In this document: in pieces, positions 17,817 through 27,320 of the stretch
Position numbering within the stretch: position 1 is the first letter of the stretch
How the letters are laid out: each line of letters opens with the position of its first letter
Source: Amycolatopsis pittospori
GTDB lineage: Bacteria; Actinomycetota; Actinomycetes; Mycobacteriales; Pseudonocardiaceae
Direction: 5' to 3'
DNA: 40,344 bases
Assembly: GCF_013870525.1 (NCBI RefSeq)
Contig: NZ_JACBXD010000071.1
Coordinates: 1 to 40,344 of the forward strand
Translations under genes and position numbers: made by a program
The notes under the pieces: model-generated
The model's input: the letters and a program-made list of their open reading frames with translations, nothing else
What the model was told of the DNA's origin: nothing
Databases searched by the model: none

Positions 17817-18204
17817 GAGGCGCCTCTTCGGCGGCCTCAGTGGGTCGGCGCCACCCCAGGAGTTCCATGGCCTGTTCGGCGTTGAGCGCGGTTTGGACGC
17901 CGGTGAGCCGCAGGCCCAGTTCGGACAGGGTGATCGCGACGGCGGGGCGCATCCCGGCGACGATCATCCGGGCGCCGAGGAGCCGCCCGGTGGCGGCCAG
18001 TTCCATCAGGACGCGTGCGACGAAGGAATCGATGATCTCCAGCCGGGAGATGTCGAGGATGACCCCGCGGATGCCTTCGTCGGCGATCCGGCCGGTGAGT
18101 TCGCCGGTGAACTCCAGCGCGGTCGTGTCGTCGAGGTCGCTGAGCAGTCCGCTGATCAGGATGTCCCCGAGCCGAAGGATCGGCAGGCCGGCCCGGGGAT
18201 TCAC
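17806..18204 (-). CDS. rsbS: RsbS-like STAS-domain antagonist
   Basis: 132 residues from a GTG at 18204 that overlaps the RsbR-like stop (GTGA). It is a single STAS domain. The phosphorylation site is Ser60 in LEIIDSFVARVL, matching the DSF motif of Bacillus RsbS (Ser59), and the C-terminal half is GARMIVAGMRPAVAITLSEL. It would form the stressosome core with RsbR and hold RsbT until phosphorylated. The tail after about residue 118 (RRPTEAAEEAPRAS) is a short extension of unknown use. Confidence 0.92.
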   Translation of the reverse strand: MNPRAGLPILRLGDILISGLLSDLDDTTALEFTGELTGRIADEGIRGVILDISRLEIIDSFVARVLMELAATGRLLGARMIVAGMRPAVAITLSELGLRLTGVQTALNAEQAMELLGWRRPTEAAEEAPRAS

Positions 18205-19070
18205 CCGGTCACCACGCCGGTCCGGGCGGGTTCGTCGATCAACTTCATCGCCGCGGCCAGCGCGTCGGCGAGCGAACCGCGGGTCACGATATGCGACAGG
18301 TCGATGCCGAGCTGGGTGACGGTCTGCGCGATCGACGGCCGGACGCCGCTGATCAGGCATTCCGCGCCCATCAGCCGGACCGCGCTGACCGTCTGCAGCA
18401 GATGCTGCGCGACCGCGGTGTCCACAGTGGACACGCCGGTGATGTCGATGATCGCCACTCGCGCCTCGTGGGCCTGGATCGCCTCGAGAAGGCTGCTCAT
18501 CACCACTTGCGTGCGAGCACTGTCGAGGGTCCCGATCAGGGGCACCGCCAATACCTGCCGCCACAGGCGCACCACCGGGGTGGACAGTTCCAGCATCTGC
18601 TGGTGCTGGCGGCGGATTATCTCTTCCCGCCCCTCGACGTAGACCGAGAAGGTGAGCAGGCCTGCCGCGTCGAGAAGCCGGTTGACCTGCAGCGAAGCGT
18701 GATAGCGGATCGCGAGGTCTTCGGTGTGCTGTTCGACCGCGGCGAGTGTGGTGCGCTTCAGTGCGAGGATCGCCAGCGCGGTCGCCGTCGGCGCGGCACC
18801 CGCGCGGGCGCGTCGTTCGGACAGGCCCCGCAGCGCGGCGCGGACGGCTTCGTCGCGGTCGACGATCCGCTCCAGCGGGATTTCGGTACCGAGGGCCTCG
18901 CGGAGGGCTTCGAGCAGTTCCTTCGCCTCGCGCCGCAGGTCCTGCTCGCCGGTCCAGGCCGGCGAATCCGTCAGCTGCCACCGGACCCAGTCGTCGACGA
19001 GGCCCTCTTGGTCCGCGTCGAAGATCCGTGAAAGCAGGTCCCGGACCACGGAGTCCTCGGTCCCCTGCAC
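18201..19070 (-). CDS. rsbR: RsbR-like stressosome sensor (RsbRD N-terminal domain plus STAS)
   Basis: I chose the GTG at 19070 because GGAGG precedes it, giving 289 residues. The in-frame ATG at 19121 has no ribosome site and sits inside a palindrome. The N-terminal helical domain (about 5-155) resembles the RsbRD_N sensor type rather than a globin. The C-terminal STAS domain (about 165-280) holds both threonine sites known from RsbR: DITGVSTVDT and VRPSIAQTV. It is the scaffold and input protein of the stressosome, phosphorylated by RsbT. It is the first gene of a five-gene overlapping operon running to 15209. The signal it senses is unknown. Confidence 0.9.
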   Translation of the reverse strand: MQGTEDSVVRDLLSRIFDADQEGLVDDWVRWQLTDSPAWTGEQDLRREAKELLEALREALGTEIPLERIVDRDEAVRAALRGLSERRARAGAAPTATALAILALKRTTLAAVEQHTEDLAIRYHASLQVNRLLDAAGLLTFSVYVEGREEIIRRQHQQMLELSTPVVRLWRQVLAVPLIGTLDSARTQVVMSSLLEAIQAHEARVAIIDITGVSTVDTAVAQHLLQTVSAVRLMGAECLISGVRPSIAQTVTQLGIDLSHIVTRGSLADALAAAMKLIDEPARTGVVTG

Positions 19071-19113
19071 CACACCTCCAGGGCGTTGGGCGCGACCGGC
19101 GATGGCCACGACA

Positions 19114-19129
19114 GTTGTCATATGACAAC
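19114..19129. promoter_or_regulatory. Palindromic operator at the 5' end of the stressosome operon (MarR-type)
   Basis: GTTGTCATATGACAAC is a perfect 16-bp palindrome, extendable to 22 bp (19111-19132) with one mismatched pair. It has the TTG...CAA spacing typical of MarR sites. It lies about 45 bp before the preferred rsbR start and about 40 bp after the end of a MarR gene on the same strand, so the MarR protein is the obvious candidate ligand. This assignment is inferred. Confidence 0.7.
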
Positions 19130-19170
19130 AGTGACCTTACGTCAGTGGTGAAGGAGACACAGCCCGGGCT

Positions 19171-19626
19171 TCAGAACCTCGCCGCTTCGCTGAACTCGTG
19201 GAGACCGGTGGCGAGTGCGGCCCTGGCGTCCGGGGTGAGTTTCGCCAGCACCGATTCCAGGCTTTCGCGACGCCGTGCCCGCAGGTCACGGAGGTAGGCG
19301 CGGCCGCGGTCACTGAGCCGCAGCGTCAGTTCGCGACGGCTGTGCGTACTCGGGAGCCGTTCGACGAAGCCGACCGCTTCGAGACGGTCGCACAGGCGGC
19401 TCACCAGCGGCGGGGTCGATCCGAGCAGTTCGGCGAGAGCGCGCAGGTTCAGCCCGTCGTGGTGATCGAGCGCCACGACGGCACGCACCTGGGACGTCGA
19501 CAGCGGACGCGGTGACGCCTCGCGAGCCCGCTCGAACATGATCTCGAGCAGTTCGGCCGTCTCGGTCACCGCCGCCGCCACCGTTTCGGTGCCGTCGGGG
19601 GAGGAGGACCGATTCACGACACCCAC
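19171..19626 (-). CDS. MarR-family regulator
   Basis: 151 residues from a GTG at 19626 with AAGGA seven bases upstream. The winged helix reads LNLRALAELLGSTPPLVSRL, then CDRLEAVGFVERL, with wing RRELTLRLSDRGRAYL. Flanking helices form the dimer. It is transcribed toward the stressosome operon, and a MarR-type palindrome lies in the short gap between them. It may repress that operon and link it to a small-molecule or oxidant signal. An imperfect repeat near its own promoter (GCTGA-4-TCAGC, 19641-19654) could be an autoregulatory site. Confidence 0.92.
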   Translation of the reverse strand: MGVVNRSSSPDGTETVAAAVTETAELLEIMFERAREASPRPLSTSQVRAVVALDHHDGLNLRALAELLGSTPPLVSRLCDRLEAVGFVERLPSTHSRRELTLRLSDRGRAYLRDLRARRRESLESVLAKLTPDARAALATGLHEFSEAARF

Positions 19627-19755
19627 TCTCGCATCCTTATGCTGAACTGTCAGCCCAGCTCACCGCGGCACGCCCTCCGGCCGGTCCGCTCGCGCGGTGC
19701 CGACCCGATACGCCGGTGTCCGCCAGGACGCCGGTTTCGTTGCGTGTGAGAGGCG

Positions 19756-20958
19756 ATGGAAGTGGACAGATCCCTGGCGGTCGAACGGATCCTGAGAGGC
19801 GTCCAGCCGCATCAGTTGCTCGATGGACTGCGTTCGGCGCTCCGGGAGCATTTCGGCGCACTGACGGTCGACCTGTTGATGGCCGACTACAGCCTCACGG
19901 AGCTGTGCCGGGTGACCGTGCTGCCGTACACCACCGATCCGGTGCCGATGGCCGGGACGCCCGCCGGTGAGGCCTTCACTTCGCAAGGGGCGACCTTCGA
20001 GAACGTCGAGGACGGCGTACGCGCCTACCTCCCGGTCTCCGTGCGAGGCGACCGTCTCGGCGTCCTCGTCGTCGATCTGCCCGAAGAGCAGGAACCGCCG
20101 GTGTGGGCCGAACTCGGCCGGTTCGCCGAAGCCCTCGCGCACGAGGTCTTCGTCGCCGACCGCGACACCGATCTCTACGTGCAGGCGCGCCGGTCGTCCA
20201 GGCTCACGCTCGCCGCCGAGATGCAATGGCAGCTCCTGCCCGGGCGCGCGTGTACCCGCCCCGAGTTCGCTCTCGGCGGTCAGCTGGAACCCGCGTACGC
20301 CATCTACGGCGACTGCTTCGACTGGTCGGCGTCGGCGCGGAAACTGTCGGTCACGCTGGTGAACGGCATGGGGGAGGGCAGTGGCGCTGCCCTGCTGACC
20401 AACCTCGCCGTCAACGCCCTGCGCAACGCCAGGCGGGCGGGGATCGGGCTGGACACCCAGGCCGAACTCGCCGACCAGGCCCTCTACGCGCAATACCGCG
20501 GGCAGGAATACGTCGCGACCCTCCTGCTGGAATTCGATCTCGCGACCGGTGAGATCGACGCGGTCGACGCCGGGTCACCCCGCCTGTGGCGGCTGCGCGA
20601 CGGCAAGGCCGAACGCGTCGCCTTCGACGAACAGCTTCCGCTCGGCACGTTCGAGGACACCTCGTACACCGTCGAACGGCTGCAAGCCCTGCCCGGCGAC
20701 CGCTTCGTGTTCGTCAGCGACGGTGTTTACAACGCTGCGGGCGCGTACGGAGAGCTCTACGGCGATCGCGAACTGGCGGAAGCCGTCGTCGCGACCGCCG
20801 AACAGCCGGCCGCGCACGTCCCTCGGGCGGTCCTCGCCGAGCTGGCCGAGCACCGCGGCGGCGGGCCCGCGGCCGACGACGCGATGGTCGTGTGTCTCGA
20901 TTGGTTCGGGCCGAACCCGGGGGCCGACGGCGATCTCGGAGTGGCCGCCGGAGCCTGA
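19756..20958 (+). CDS. SpoIIE-type PP2C phosphatase with N-terminal GAF-like domain and altered metal motif
   Basis: 400 residues. The first 150 look like a GAF-type sensor domain (VDLLMADYSLTELCRVTVL, YLPVSVRGDRLGVLVVDLP). A PP2C domain follows (about 165-390) with YGDCFDWS and the terminal ADDAMVV. The usual D-x-MGHG loop reads NGMGEG here, so the metal-binding Asp is replaced by Asn and the His by Glu. I recall that this variant recurs in a group of actinobacterial SpoIIE proteins, so it may be adapted rather than dead. It diverges from the MarR gene and probably belongs to the same stress-signalling block. Confidence 0.88.
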   Translation: MEVDRSLAVERILRGVQPHQLLDGLRSALREHFGALTVDLLMADYSLTELCRVTVLPYTTDPVPMAGTPAGEAFTSQGATFENVEDGVRAYLPVSVRGDRLGVLVVDLPEEQEPPVWAELGRFAEALAHEVFVADRDTDLYVQARRSSRLTLAAEMQWQLLPGRACTRPEFALGGQLEPAYAIYGDCFDWSASARKLSVTLVNGMGEGSGAALLTNLAVNALRNARRAGIGLDTQAELADQALYAQYRGQEYVATLLLEFDLATGEIDAVDAGSPRLWRLRDGKAERVAFDEQLPLGTFEDTSYTVERLQALPGDRFVFVSDGVYNAAGAYGELYGDRELAEAVVATAEQPAAHVPRAVLAELAEHRGGGPAADDAMVVCLDWFGPNPGADGDLGVAAGA

Positions 20959-21024
20959 CCGGACGTCGCGTGTTCAGGATGTGGGAGCGGGAATGAAAGC
21001 CCGTCCGGCGATGTCGCAGCCGTC

Positions 21025-21744
21025 ATGGTCATTCCTGTCGACGATCCCACCTGGGCATCCCTGACCGGTCCGCACGCGCACTTCGCCGAACGCTCCGGCC
21101 AGGTGTTGCGCTACCCGGTCGATGTCGCTCCTTTCTTCGCTCTGCCACCGGAACCGGACGACGGCGTATGGGACGACGTCGCGGCGCTGGCCGGGCCGGG
21201 CGAGACGGTCACCGTCCACAACTCCCTTCCCGTCCCGGCCGGCTGGGAGGTCCTCGGCAGGATCGCCGGGGTCCGGCTGGTCGACGTCGCGCTCGAAGCA
21301 CGCGAAGACGCCGAAGCCGTCCGGCTGGGTCCCGACGACGTGCCGGAGATGCTGGACCTCGTCGAACGCACCAAACCTGGACCGTTCCGGCAGCGGACCA
21401 TCGAATTGGGGACATATCTGGGAATCCGGCGTGGCGGCGCGCTGATCGCGATGGCGGGGGAGCGGCTGCACCCGCCCGGCTGGACCGAGATCAGCGCCGT
21501 CTGCACCGACCCGGCCTACCGCGGCCAGGGCCTCGCGACCCGCCTGATCCGTGCGGTGGCGGCGGGAATCCGGGAGCGTGGCGAGCGGCCGATGATGCAC
21601 GCGGCGGCGGCCAACACCTCGGCCATCCGCCTGTACCTCTCGATCGGCTTCGAACTCGTGCCGCGGCCGGACTTCGTCTCGGTCCGCGTTCCCGGGGGCG
21701 TCGCGGCCGGCGTCCTCACCGGCTCAGCGCGCGATACCGCTTAG
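21025..21744 (+). CDS. GNAT-family N-acetyltransferase (FR47-like)
   Basis: 239 residues. The C-terminal half (about 120-225) carries the acetyl-CoA site: EISAVCTDPAYRGQGLATRL matches the Q/R-x-x-G-x-G/A pattern, followed by HAAAANTSAIRLYLSIGFEL. The N-terminal half is less conserved, as in FR47-like enzymes. Substrate unknown. The start at 21025 has a poor ribosome site. The 3' end overlaps the convergent DrrB-type permease gene by 29 bp. Confidence 0.88.
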   Translation: MVIPVDDPTWASLTGPHAHFAERSGQVLRYPVDVAPFFALPPEPDDGVWDDVAALAGPGETVTVHNSLPVPAGWEVLGRIAGVRLVDVALEAREDAEAVRLGPDDVPEMLDLVERTKPGPFRQRTIELGTYLGIRRGGALIAMAGERLHPPGWTEISAVCTDPAYRGQGLATRLIRAVAAGIRERGERPMMHAAAANTSAIRLYLSIGFELVPRPDFVSVRVPGGVAAGVLTGSARDTA

Positions 21745-22492
21745 CCGCCAGCGGCAGGAAGATCGCCGTGAGCACGGCTGGCCAGAGGAGGGCGAGCACG
21801 ACCGAATGCGTGCTCGCCCAGTCGGTCGCGCCCCAGGTCGGGTTGCCGAACAGGTCCCGGATCGCGGTCGCGGTGGCGGACAACGGATTCCACGTGCCGA
21901 TCGTGCCGAGCCAGCCCGGCATGGTCGACGGCGAGACGAACGCGCTCGAAAGGAAACCGACCGGCCAGACCAGGATCTGCACGGCGACGGCCGACTCCGG
22001 CGTCTTCAGCAGCAGGCCGAGGTAGATCCCCACCCAGGTGAAGGCGAACCGCAGCCACAGCAGCAAACCGAACGCGGCCAGCGCCGGCAGGAGGCCGCGT
22101 TCCGGCGTCCACCCCACCAGCAGCCCGGTCACCACCATGACCGCGAGGCCGACGACGGCGTTGAGCAGATCGGCCATCCCGCGCCCGGCGAGGACCGCCG
22201 TCGCGGTGACCGGCATGGCGCGGATCCGTTCGGTGACGCCTTTCGCGGTGTCCGTGGTGACGGCCACGACCATGGCCTCCAGGCCGAACAGCATCGTCAT
22301 CGCGAACATGCCGGGGATGAGGAAGTCCAGGTAGTCCCCGTCGGGAACGGCCATCGCGCCGCCGAAGAGGTAGCCGAACATCAGCACCATCAGGACGGGG
22401 AACAGGAAGCCGACCAGGATCGAGCCGGGCCGTTGCCGCCAGTGCAGCAGGATGCGGCCGGTGAGGGCGGCGGTGTCGGTGATCGCGGTCAT
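21716..22492 (-). CDS. ABC-2 type permease, DrrB-like
   Basis: 258 residues with six predicted membrane segments and the DrrB-family pattern (LFGYLFGGAMAVPDGDYLDF, PGMFAMTMLFG, VTTDTAKGVTERIRAMP). It pairs with the ATPase encoded just upstream, whose stop overlaps this start by 4 bp. Such pairs export antibiotics or other hydrophobic compounds. The 3' end overlaps the convergent GNAT gene. Confidence 0.92.
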   Translation of the reverse strand: MTAITDTAALTGRILLHWRQRPGSILVGFLFPVLMVLMFGYLFGGAMAVPDGDYLDFLIPGMFAMTMLFGLEAMVVAVTTDTAKGVTERIRAMPVTATAVLAGRGMADLLNAVVGLAVMVVTGLLVGWTPERGLLPALAAFGLLLWLRFAFTWVGIYLGLLLKTPESAVAVQILVWPVGFLSSAFVSPSTMPGWLGTIGTWNPLSATATAIRDLFGNPTWGATDWASTHSVVLALLWPAVLTAIFLPLAAKRYRALSR

Positions 22493-23274
22493 CGGGGCTC
22501 CCCGGTGGTCGTGGCGTGGCCGGTGAGGTGGAGGAAGACCTCGTCGAGGGTGGGTTTGCGGGTGACGGTTTCGACGCGGTCGGGCCCGACCTTCGCCTTG
22601 AGTTCGTCCGGGGTGCCCGCCGCGACGACGCGGCCCGCGTCGATGACGGCGATCTGATCTGCCAGCTGATCCGCCTCCTCCAGGTACTGCGTGGTCAGCA
22701 GCACCGTCGTCCCGGAGCCGACTAGGTCCTTGATCGAAGCCCAGACCTCTATGCGGGCCCGCGGGTCCAGTCCGGTGGTCGGTTCGTCGAGGAACAGCAC
22801 CGGCGGCGAGAGGATCAGGCTGGTCGCCAAGTCCAGCTTCCGCCGCATCCCGCCGGAGTACGCGGCGACGGGCTTTCCCGCCGCCTCGGTGAGGTCGAAT
22901 CGTTCGAGGAGTTCGTCCGCCCGGCGTTTCGCCGCCGCGGCCTTCAGGTGGTAGAGCTTCGCGAACAGCACGAGGTTCTGACGGCCGGTGAGGATCTCGT
23001 CCACCGAGGCGTTCTGCCCGACCAGGCCGATCCGGTACCGCACCGACTTGGGGTCGGCGAGGACGTCGTGCCCCGCGACGCGGGCCTTCCCGCTGTCCGG
23101 GCGCAGCAGGGTGCTCAGAATCCGCACGGCCGTGGTCTTCCCGGCCCCGTTCGGGCCGAGCAGGCCGCAGACCGTGCCGGCCGCGACGGTGAGCCCGAAC
23201 CCGTCCAGCGCCACCTTGTCCCGATACCGCTTGCGCAGGTCGACGGCTTCGAGCGCCGCTTCTTCGTATGGCAT
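22489..23274 (-). CDS. ABC transporter ATP-binding protein, DrrA-like
   Basis: 261 residues from the ATG at 23274 (MPYEEAALEAV). The frame is open further upstream, but that would run through the operator region. Motifs are Walker A GPNGAGKTT, Q-loop LVGQNASVDE, signature YSGGMRRK, Walker B VLFLDEPTTGLD and a DrrA-type C-terminal extension (KPTLDEVFLHLTGH). It forms an exporter with the DrrB-like permease. The start codon lies within one of two related palindromes (23262-23280), so the divergent TetR probably represses the pair. Confidence 0.93.
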   Translation of the reverse strand: MPYEEAALEAVDLRKRYRDKVALDGFGLTVAAGTVCGLLGPNGAGKTTAVRILSTLLRPDSGKARVAGHDVLADPKSVRYRIGLVGQNASVDEILTGRQNLVLFAKLYHLKAAAAKRRADELLERFDLTEAAGKPVAAYSGGMRRKLDLATSLILSPPVLFLDEPTTGLDPRARIEVWASIKDLVGSGTTVLLTTQYLEEADQLADQIAVIDAGRVVAAGTPDELKAKVGPDRVETVTRKPTLDEVFLHLTGHATTTGEPR

Positions 23275-23313
23275 ACGGAGAAGCGTAGCACGGACTTCGT
23301 ACGGGTTACGGAG
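23262..23313. promoter_or_regulatory. Tandem TetR operators between drrAB-like operon and tetR
   Basis: CTTCGTATGGCATACGGAG (23262-23280) and CTTCGTACGGGTTACGGAG (23295-23313) match at 16 of 19 positions. Both carry CGTA-5-TACG symmetry, and the first covers the ATPase start codon. Their starts are 33 bp apart, about three helical turns. Probable sites for the divergent TetR. Confidence 0.78.
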
Positions 23314-23334
23314 TAAGTCGCCTATGATGGCGCC

Positions 23335-24096
23335 ATGACGGAGATCAACGGCGGCGATCCGGCCCGGACGATCGCGACGTTGTGGGGTACCCGGCAACTA
23401 CCGCGGCGCGGGCCGAAACACACGTTGACCAGCGAACAGGTGATCGCCGCCGCCGTCCGGCTCGCCGATGGCGACCAGGACCTCGCCACCCTCTCGATGC
23501 GCCGGGTCGCCGAGTCGCTGGGTGTCGGCACGATGTCGCTCTACACCTACATCGCGTCCCGCGAGGAACTCCTCGAAGCGATGCTCGACAAGGTCTACGG
23601 CGAGGCGGTGCGGGAACTCGGCGAACCCGGCGAACAAGATTGGGCGGACGGGTTGCGGGAGGTCGCGCGGGTGAACTGGGACCTCTGCCTGCGGCATCCG
23701 TGGGTGTTGCAGGTGTTCACCGGGCGCCCGCCGCTCGGGCCCCAGTCGATCGCGAAATACGAACGCGAACTCGCCGTCGTCGAAGGCCTCGGCCTCACCG
23801 ACGTCGAGATGGATTCGGTGCTCACCCTGGTGCACGACCACGTCCAGGGTGTCGCGCGCCGCCGGGTCGAGGCCGATCGCGCGGTCCGCCGCACCGGGAT
23901 GGACGACGAGCAGTGGTGGGCCAAGGCCGGCCCGTCACTCGCCGAGGTCTTCGATCCCGAGCGCTTCCCGCTCGCCGCGCGCGTCGGGCAGGCGGCGGGG
24001 GAGGCGCACAACGCGGCGCACAATCCCGAGCACGCCTACGAGTTCGGGCTGGCCCGGCTGCTCGAAGGAGTGGCCGCGCTTGTGAAGACACGCTAA
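23335..24096 (+). CDS. TetR-family regulator (class with TetR_C-type ligand domain)
   Basis: 253 residues with an N-terminal extension of about 30 before the HTH (TLSMRRVAESLGVGTMSLYT, YIASREELLEAMLDKVYGEA). The C-terminal region (about 105-250) resembles the TetR_C domain of tetracycline-type repressors (WDLCLRHPWVLQVFTGRPPL). It diverges from a DrrAB-type exporter, with tandem operators between them, so it is the probable drug-sensing repressor of that pump. Confidence 0.92.
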   Translation: MTEINGGDPARTIATLWGTRQLPRRGPKHTLTSEQVIAAAVRLADGDQDLATLSMRRVAESLGVGTMSLYTYIASREELLEAMLDKVYGEAVRELGEPGEQDWADGLREVARVNWDLCLRHPWVLQVFTGRPPLGPQSIAKYERELAVVEGLGLTDVEMDSVLTLVHDHVQGVARRRVEADRAVRRTGMDDEQWWAKAGPSLAEVFDPERFPLAARVGQAAGEAHNAAHNPEHAYEFGLARLLEGVAALVKTR

Positions 24097-24116
24097 CGAG
24101 GGATTTCAGAAACTCG
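24097..24116. promoter_or_regulatory. Imperfect inverted repeat upstream of tdh
   Basis: CGAGGGATTTCAGAAACTCG directly follows the TetR stop and precedes the tdh start by 39 bp. It has CGAG/CTCG outer arms and TTTC/GAAA inner arms. It could be a LysR operator for the threonine operon or a weak terminator. Confidence 0.3.
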
Positions 24117-24155
24117 CGATGGACTGCACAGGTCCCGGCGACCAGACTTCGCGCC

Positions 24156-25186
24156 ATGAAGGCATTGGTCAAAGCCGACCGAGCACCAGGGCTTGAACTC
24201 ACCGACGTCCCGGACCCCGCCATCGGGCCCGGTGACGTCGCCGTCCGCGTGCTGCGGGCGGGTATCTGCGGCACCGATCTGCACATCGACTCGTGGGACG
24301 ACTGGGCGGCGCGCACCATCGCGGCCCCGCTGGTCATCGGGCACGAATTCGTCGGCGAGGTGGTCGAGATCGGCCGGTCGGTGACGACGGTCAAGGTGGG
24401 CGACCTGGTCAGCGGTGAAGGGCATCTGGTCTGCGGCGGCTGCCGCAACTGCAAGGCCGGACGGCGGCACCTGTGCGCCCGGACCAAGGGCCTCGGCGTG
24501 CACGTCGACGGCGCCTTCGCGCAGTACGCCGTGCTGCCCGAGGCGAACGCCTGGGTGCACCGCAACGAGGTCGACCTCGACATCGCCGCGATCTTCGACC
24601 CGCTCGGCAACGCCGTGCACACCGCGCTTTCCTTCCCCGTCATCGGCGAGGACGTACTGGTCACCGGCGCCGGCCCGATCGGCATCATGGCCGCCGCGAT
24701 CGCCCGCCACGCCGGCGCGCGCAACGTCGTCGTCACCGACGTCAGCGAGCACCGCCTGGAACTGGCCCGCAAGGTCGGCGTCGACCTCGCCCTGGACGTC
24801 TCGTCGGCGACCATCGCCGACGCGCAGGAGCGGCTCGGCATGGCCGAAGGCTTCGACGTCGGCATGGAGATGAGCGGACGGCCCGAGGCGCTGCGCGACA
24901 TGATCGCGAACATGTCCCACGGCGGCCGCGTCGCGCTGCTGGGGCTGCCCGCCTCCGACGTCTCGGTGGACATCGCCGCCGTCGTGCTGAAGATGATCCA
25001 GATCAAGGGGATCTACGGCCGCGAGATGTTCGAGACCTGGTATTCGATGTCCGTGCTGCTGCAGGCGGGACTGGACATCTCGCCGGTGATCACCCACCGG
25101 TTCGGGTACAAGGACCACGAGAAGGCGTTCGCGACGGCCAGGGAAGGCCGCTGCGGCAAGGTCATTCTGGATTGGACGGAGAACTG

Positions 25187-25187
<1 letters not shown>
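24156..25187 (+). CDS. tdh: L-threonine 3-dehydrogenase
   Basis: A 343-residue zinc medium-chain dehydrogenase, close to the 341 of E. coli Tdh. Catalytic zinc site: AGICGTDLHID and IGHEFVGEV. Structural zinc: CGGCRNCKAGRRHLC. Rossmann motif: GAGPIGIMAAA. The Tdh-typical stretch IKGIYGREMFETWY is present near the C-terminus. It oxidises threonine to 2-amino-3-ketobutyrate. The next gene encodes the matching lyase and starts inside this stop (TGATG). The frame is open far upstream, but MKALVK at 24156 is the family start. Confidence 0.95.
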
Positions 25188-26364
<1,177 letters not shown>

Positions 26365-26368
<4 letters not shown>

Positions 26369-27279
26369 TCGATCCGCGACGGTTGCGGGTACTGCGCGCC
26401 CTCGCCGACCACGGCACCGTGACGGCGGCGGGCCAGGCGCTGCACCTGACACCGTCCGCGGTCTCCCAGCAGCTGGCCGCACTCGAAGCCGAGTGCGGCC
26501 AGCAACTGCTTCGCCGCCGGGGCCGCCGGGTTTCGCTGACACCGGCGGGTGAACTGATGGTGGTGCACGCGAACGCCGTCGCCGCCGAACTGGAACGGGC
26601 ACAGGCGACGCTGGCGGCCCTTGATTCCGGCGTCCAGGGGCAGGTGCGGCTGGCGACCTTCGCGTCGGCCATCACCATGGTCGTGGCGCCGGCGATCGCC
26701 GCGTTGCGTTCCGGTTCGCCGGGGGTCTCCGTCCAGGTGCAGGACGTCGAGGGGCACGCGAGCATCCCGCTGCTGCTCGACGGCGAGATCGACCTGGCGA
26801 TCACCGAGGAATACCGGCTCTCGCCGCGAACGGACGAAAGCAGGCTCACCCGGTTCCCGTTGTACGTGGAACCTTTCGACGTCGTGCTGAACGCCGGGCA
26901 CCGGCTGGCGGAAGCGTCCGAAGTGGACATCGACGAACTCGCCGACGACGACTGGATCGCGCCGAAACCGGGGAACCCCTGCCGCGACGTCCTGATGATC
27001 GCCTGCGCCAATCCCGAGATCCGGCACGTCTCCGACGACTTCCACGCGATCACCACCCTCGTCGCCGCGGGAGAGGGAGTGGCCTTGGTGCCACGCAATG
27101 CTTTCACCGCCGTGCCCGGCGCTGTCGCCGTCCCCCTGCGGGGTGAACCGCCGTTGCGCCGCGTGTTCGCCGCGGTCCGGCGGGGGAGCGCGGATCATCC
27201 GTTGCTCAAGACCGTTCTCGCGGAACTGCTGGAAGCGTCGCCGGGTCATGCGAATGCGGACCCGGAGCACCGCCCTTAG
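26365..27279 (+). CDS. LysR-family regulator of the threonine operon
   Basis: 304 residues. The N-terminal HTH is GTVTAAGQALHLTPSAVSQQ (about 15-34), followed by LEAECGQQLLRR; the effector domain (about 90-290) is a periplasmic-binding-like fold. Unusually for LysR proteins it is not divergent from its target: the start overlaps kbl (ATGA), so it is made with the pathway it probably controls. A threonine- or glycine-linked effector is likely but inferred. Confidence 0.92.
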
Positions 27280-27320
27280 GATCGGGGCACTTGCCGGCTT
27301 GACGAGAGAACAGGGCGCGG

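Noticed and set aside
18201..19121. rsbR start at the ATG at 19121
   Set aside because: It has no ribosome site and lies in the 16-bp palindrome; the GTG at 19070 has GGAGG directly upstream. It is kept as an alternative only.
27280..27320. A manganese (yybP-ykoY) riboswitch before the TerC-like gene
   Set aside because: The gap is only 41 nt, too short for the aptamer, and shows none of its paired elements.
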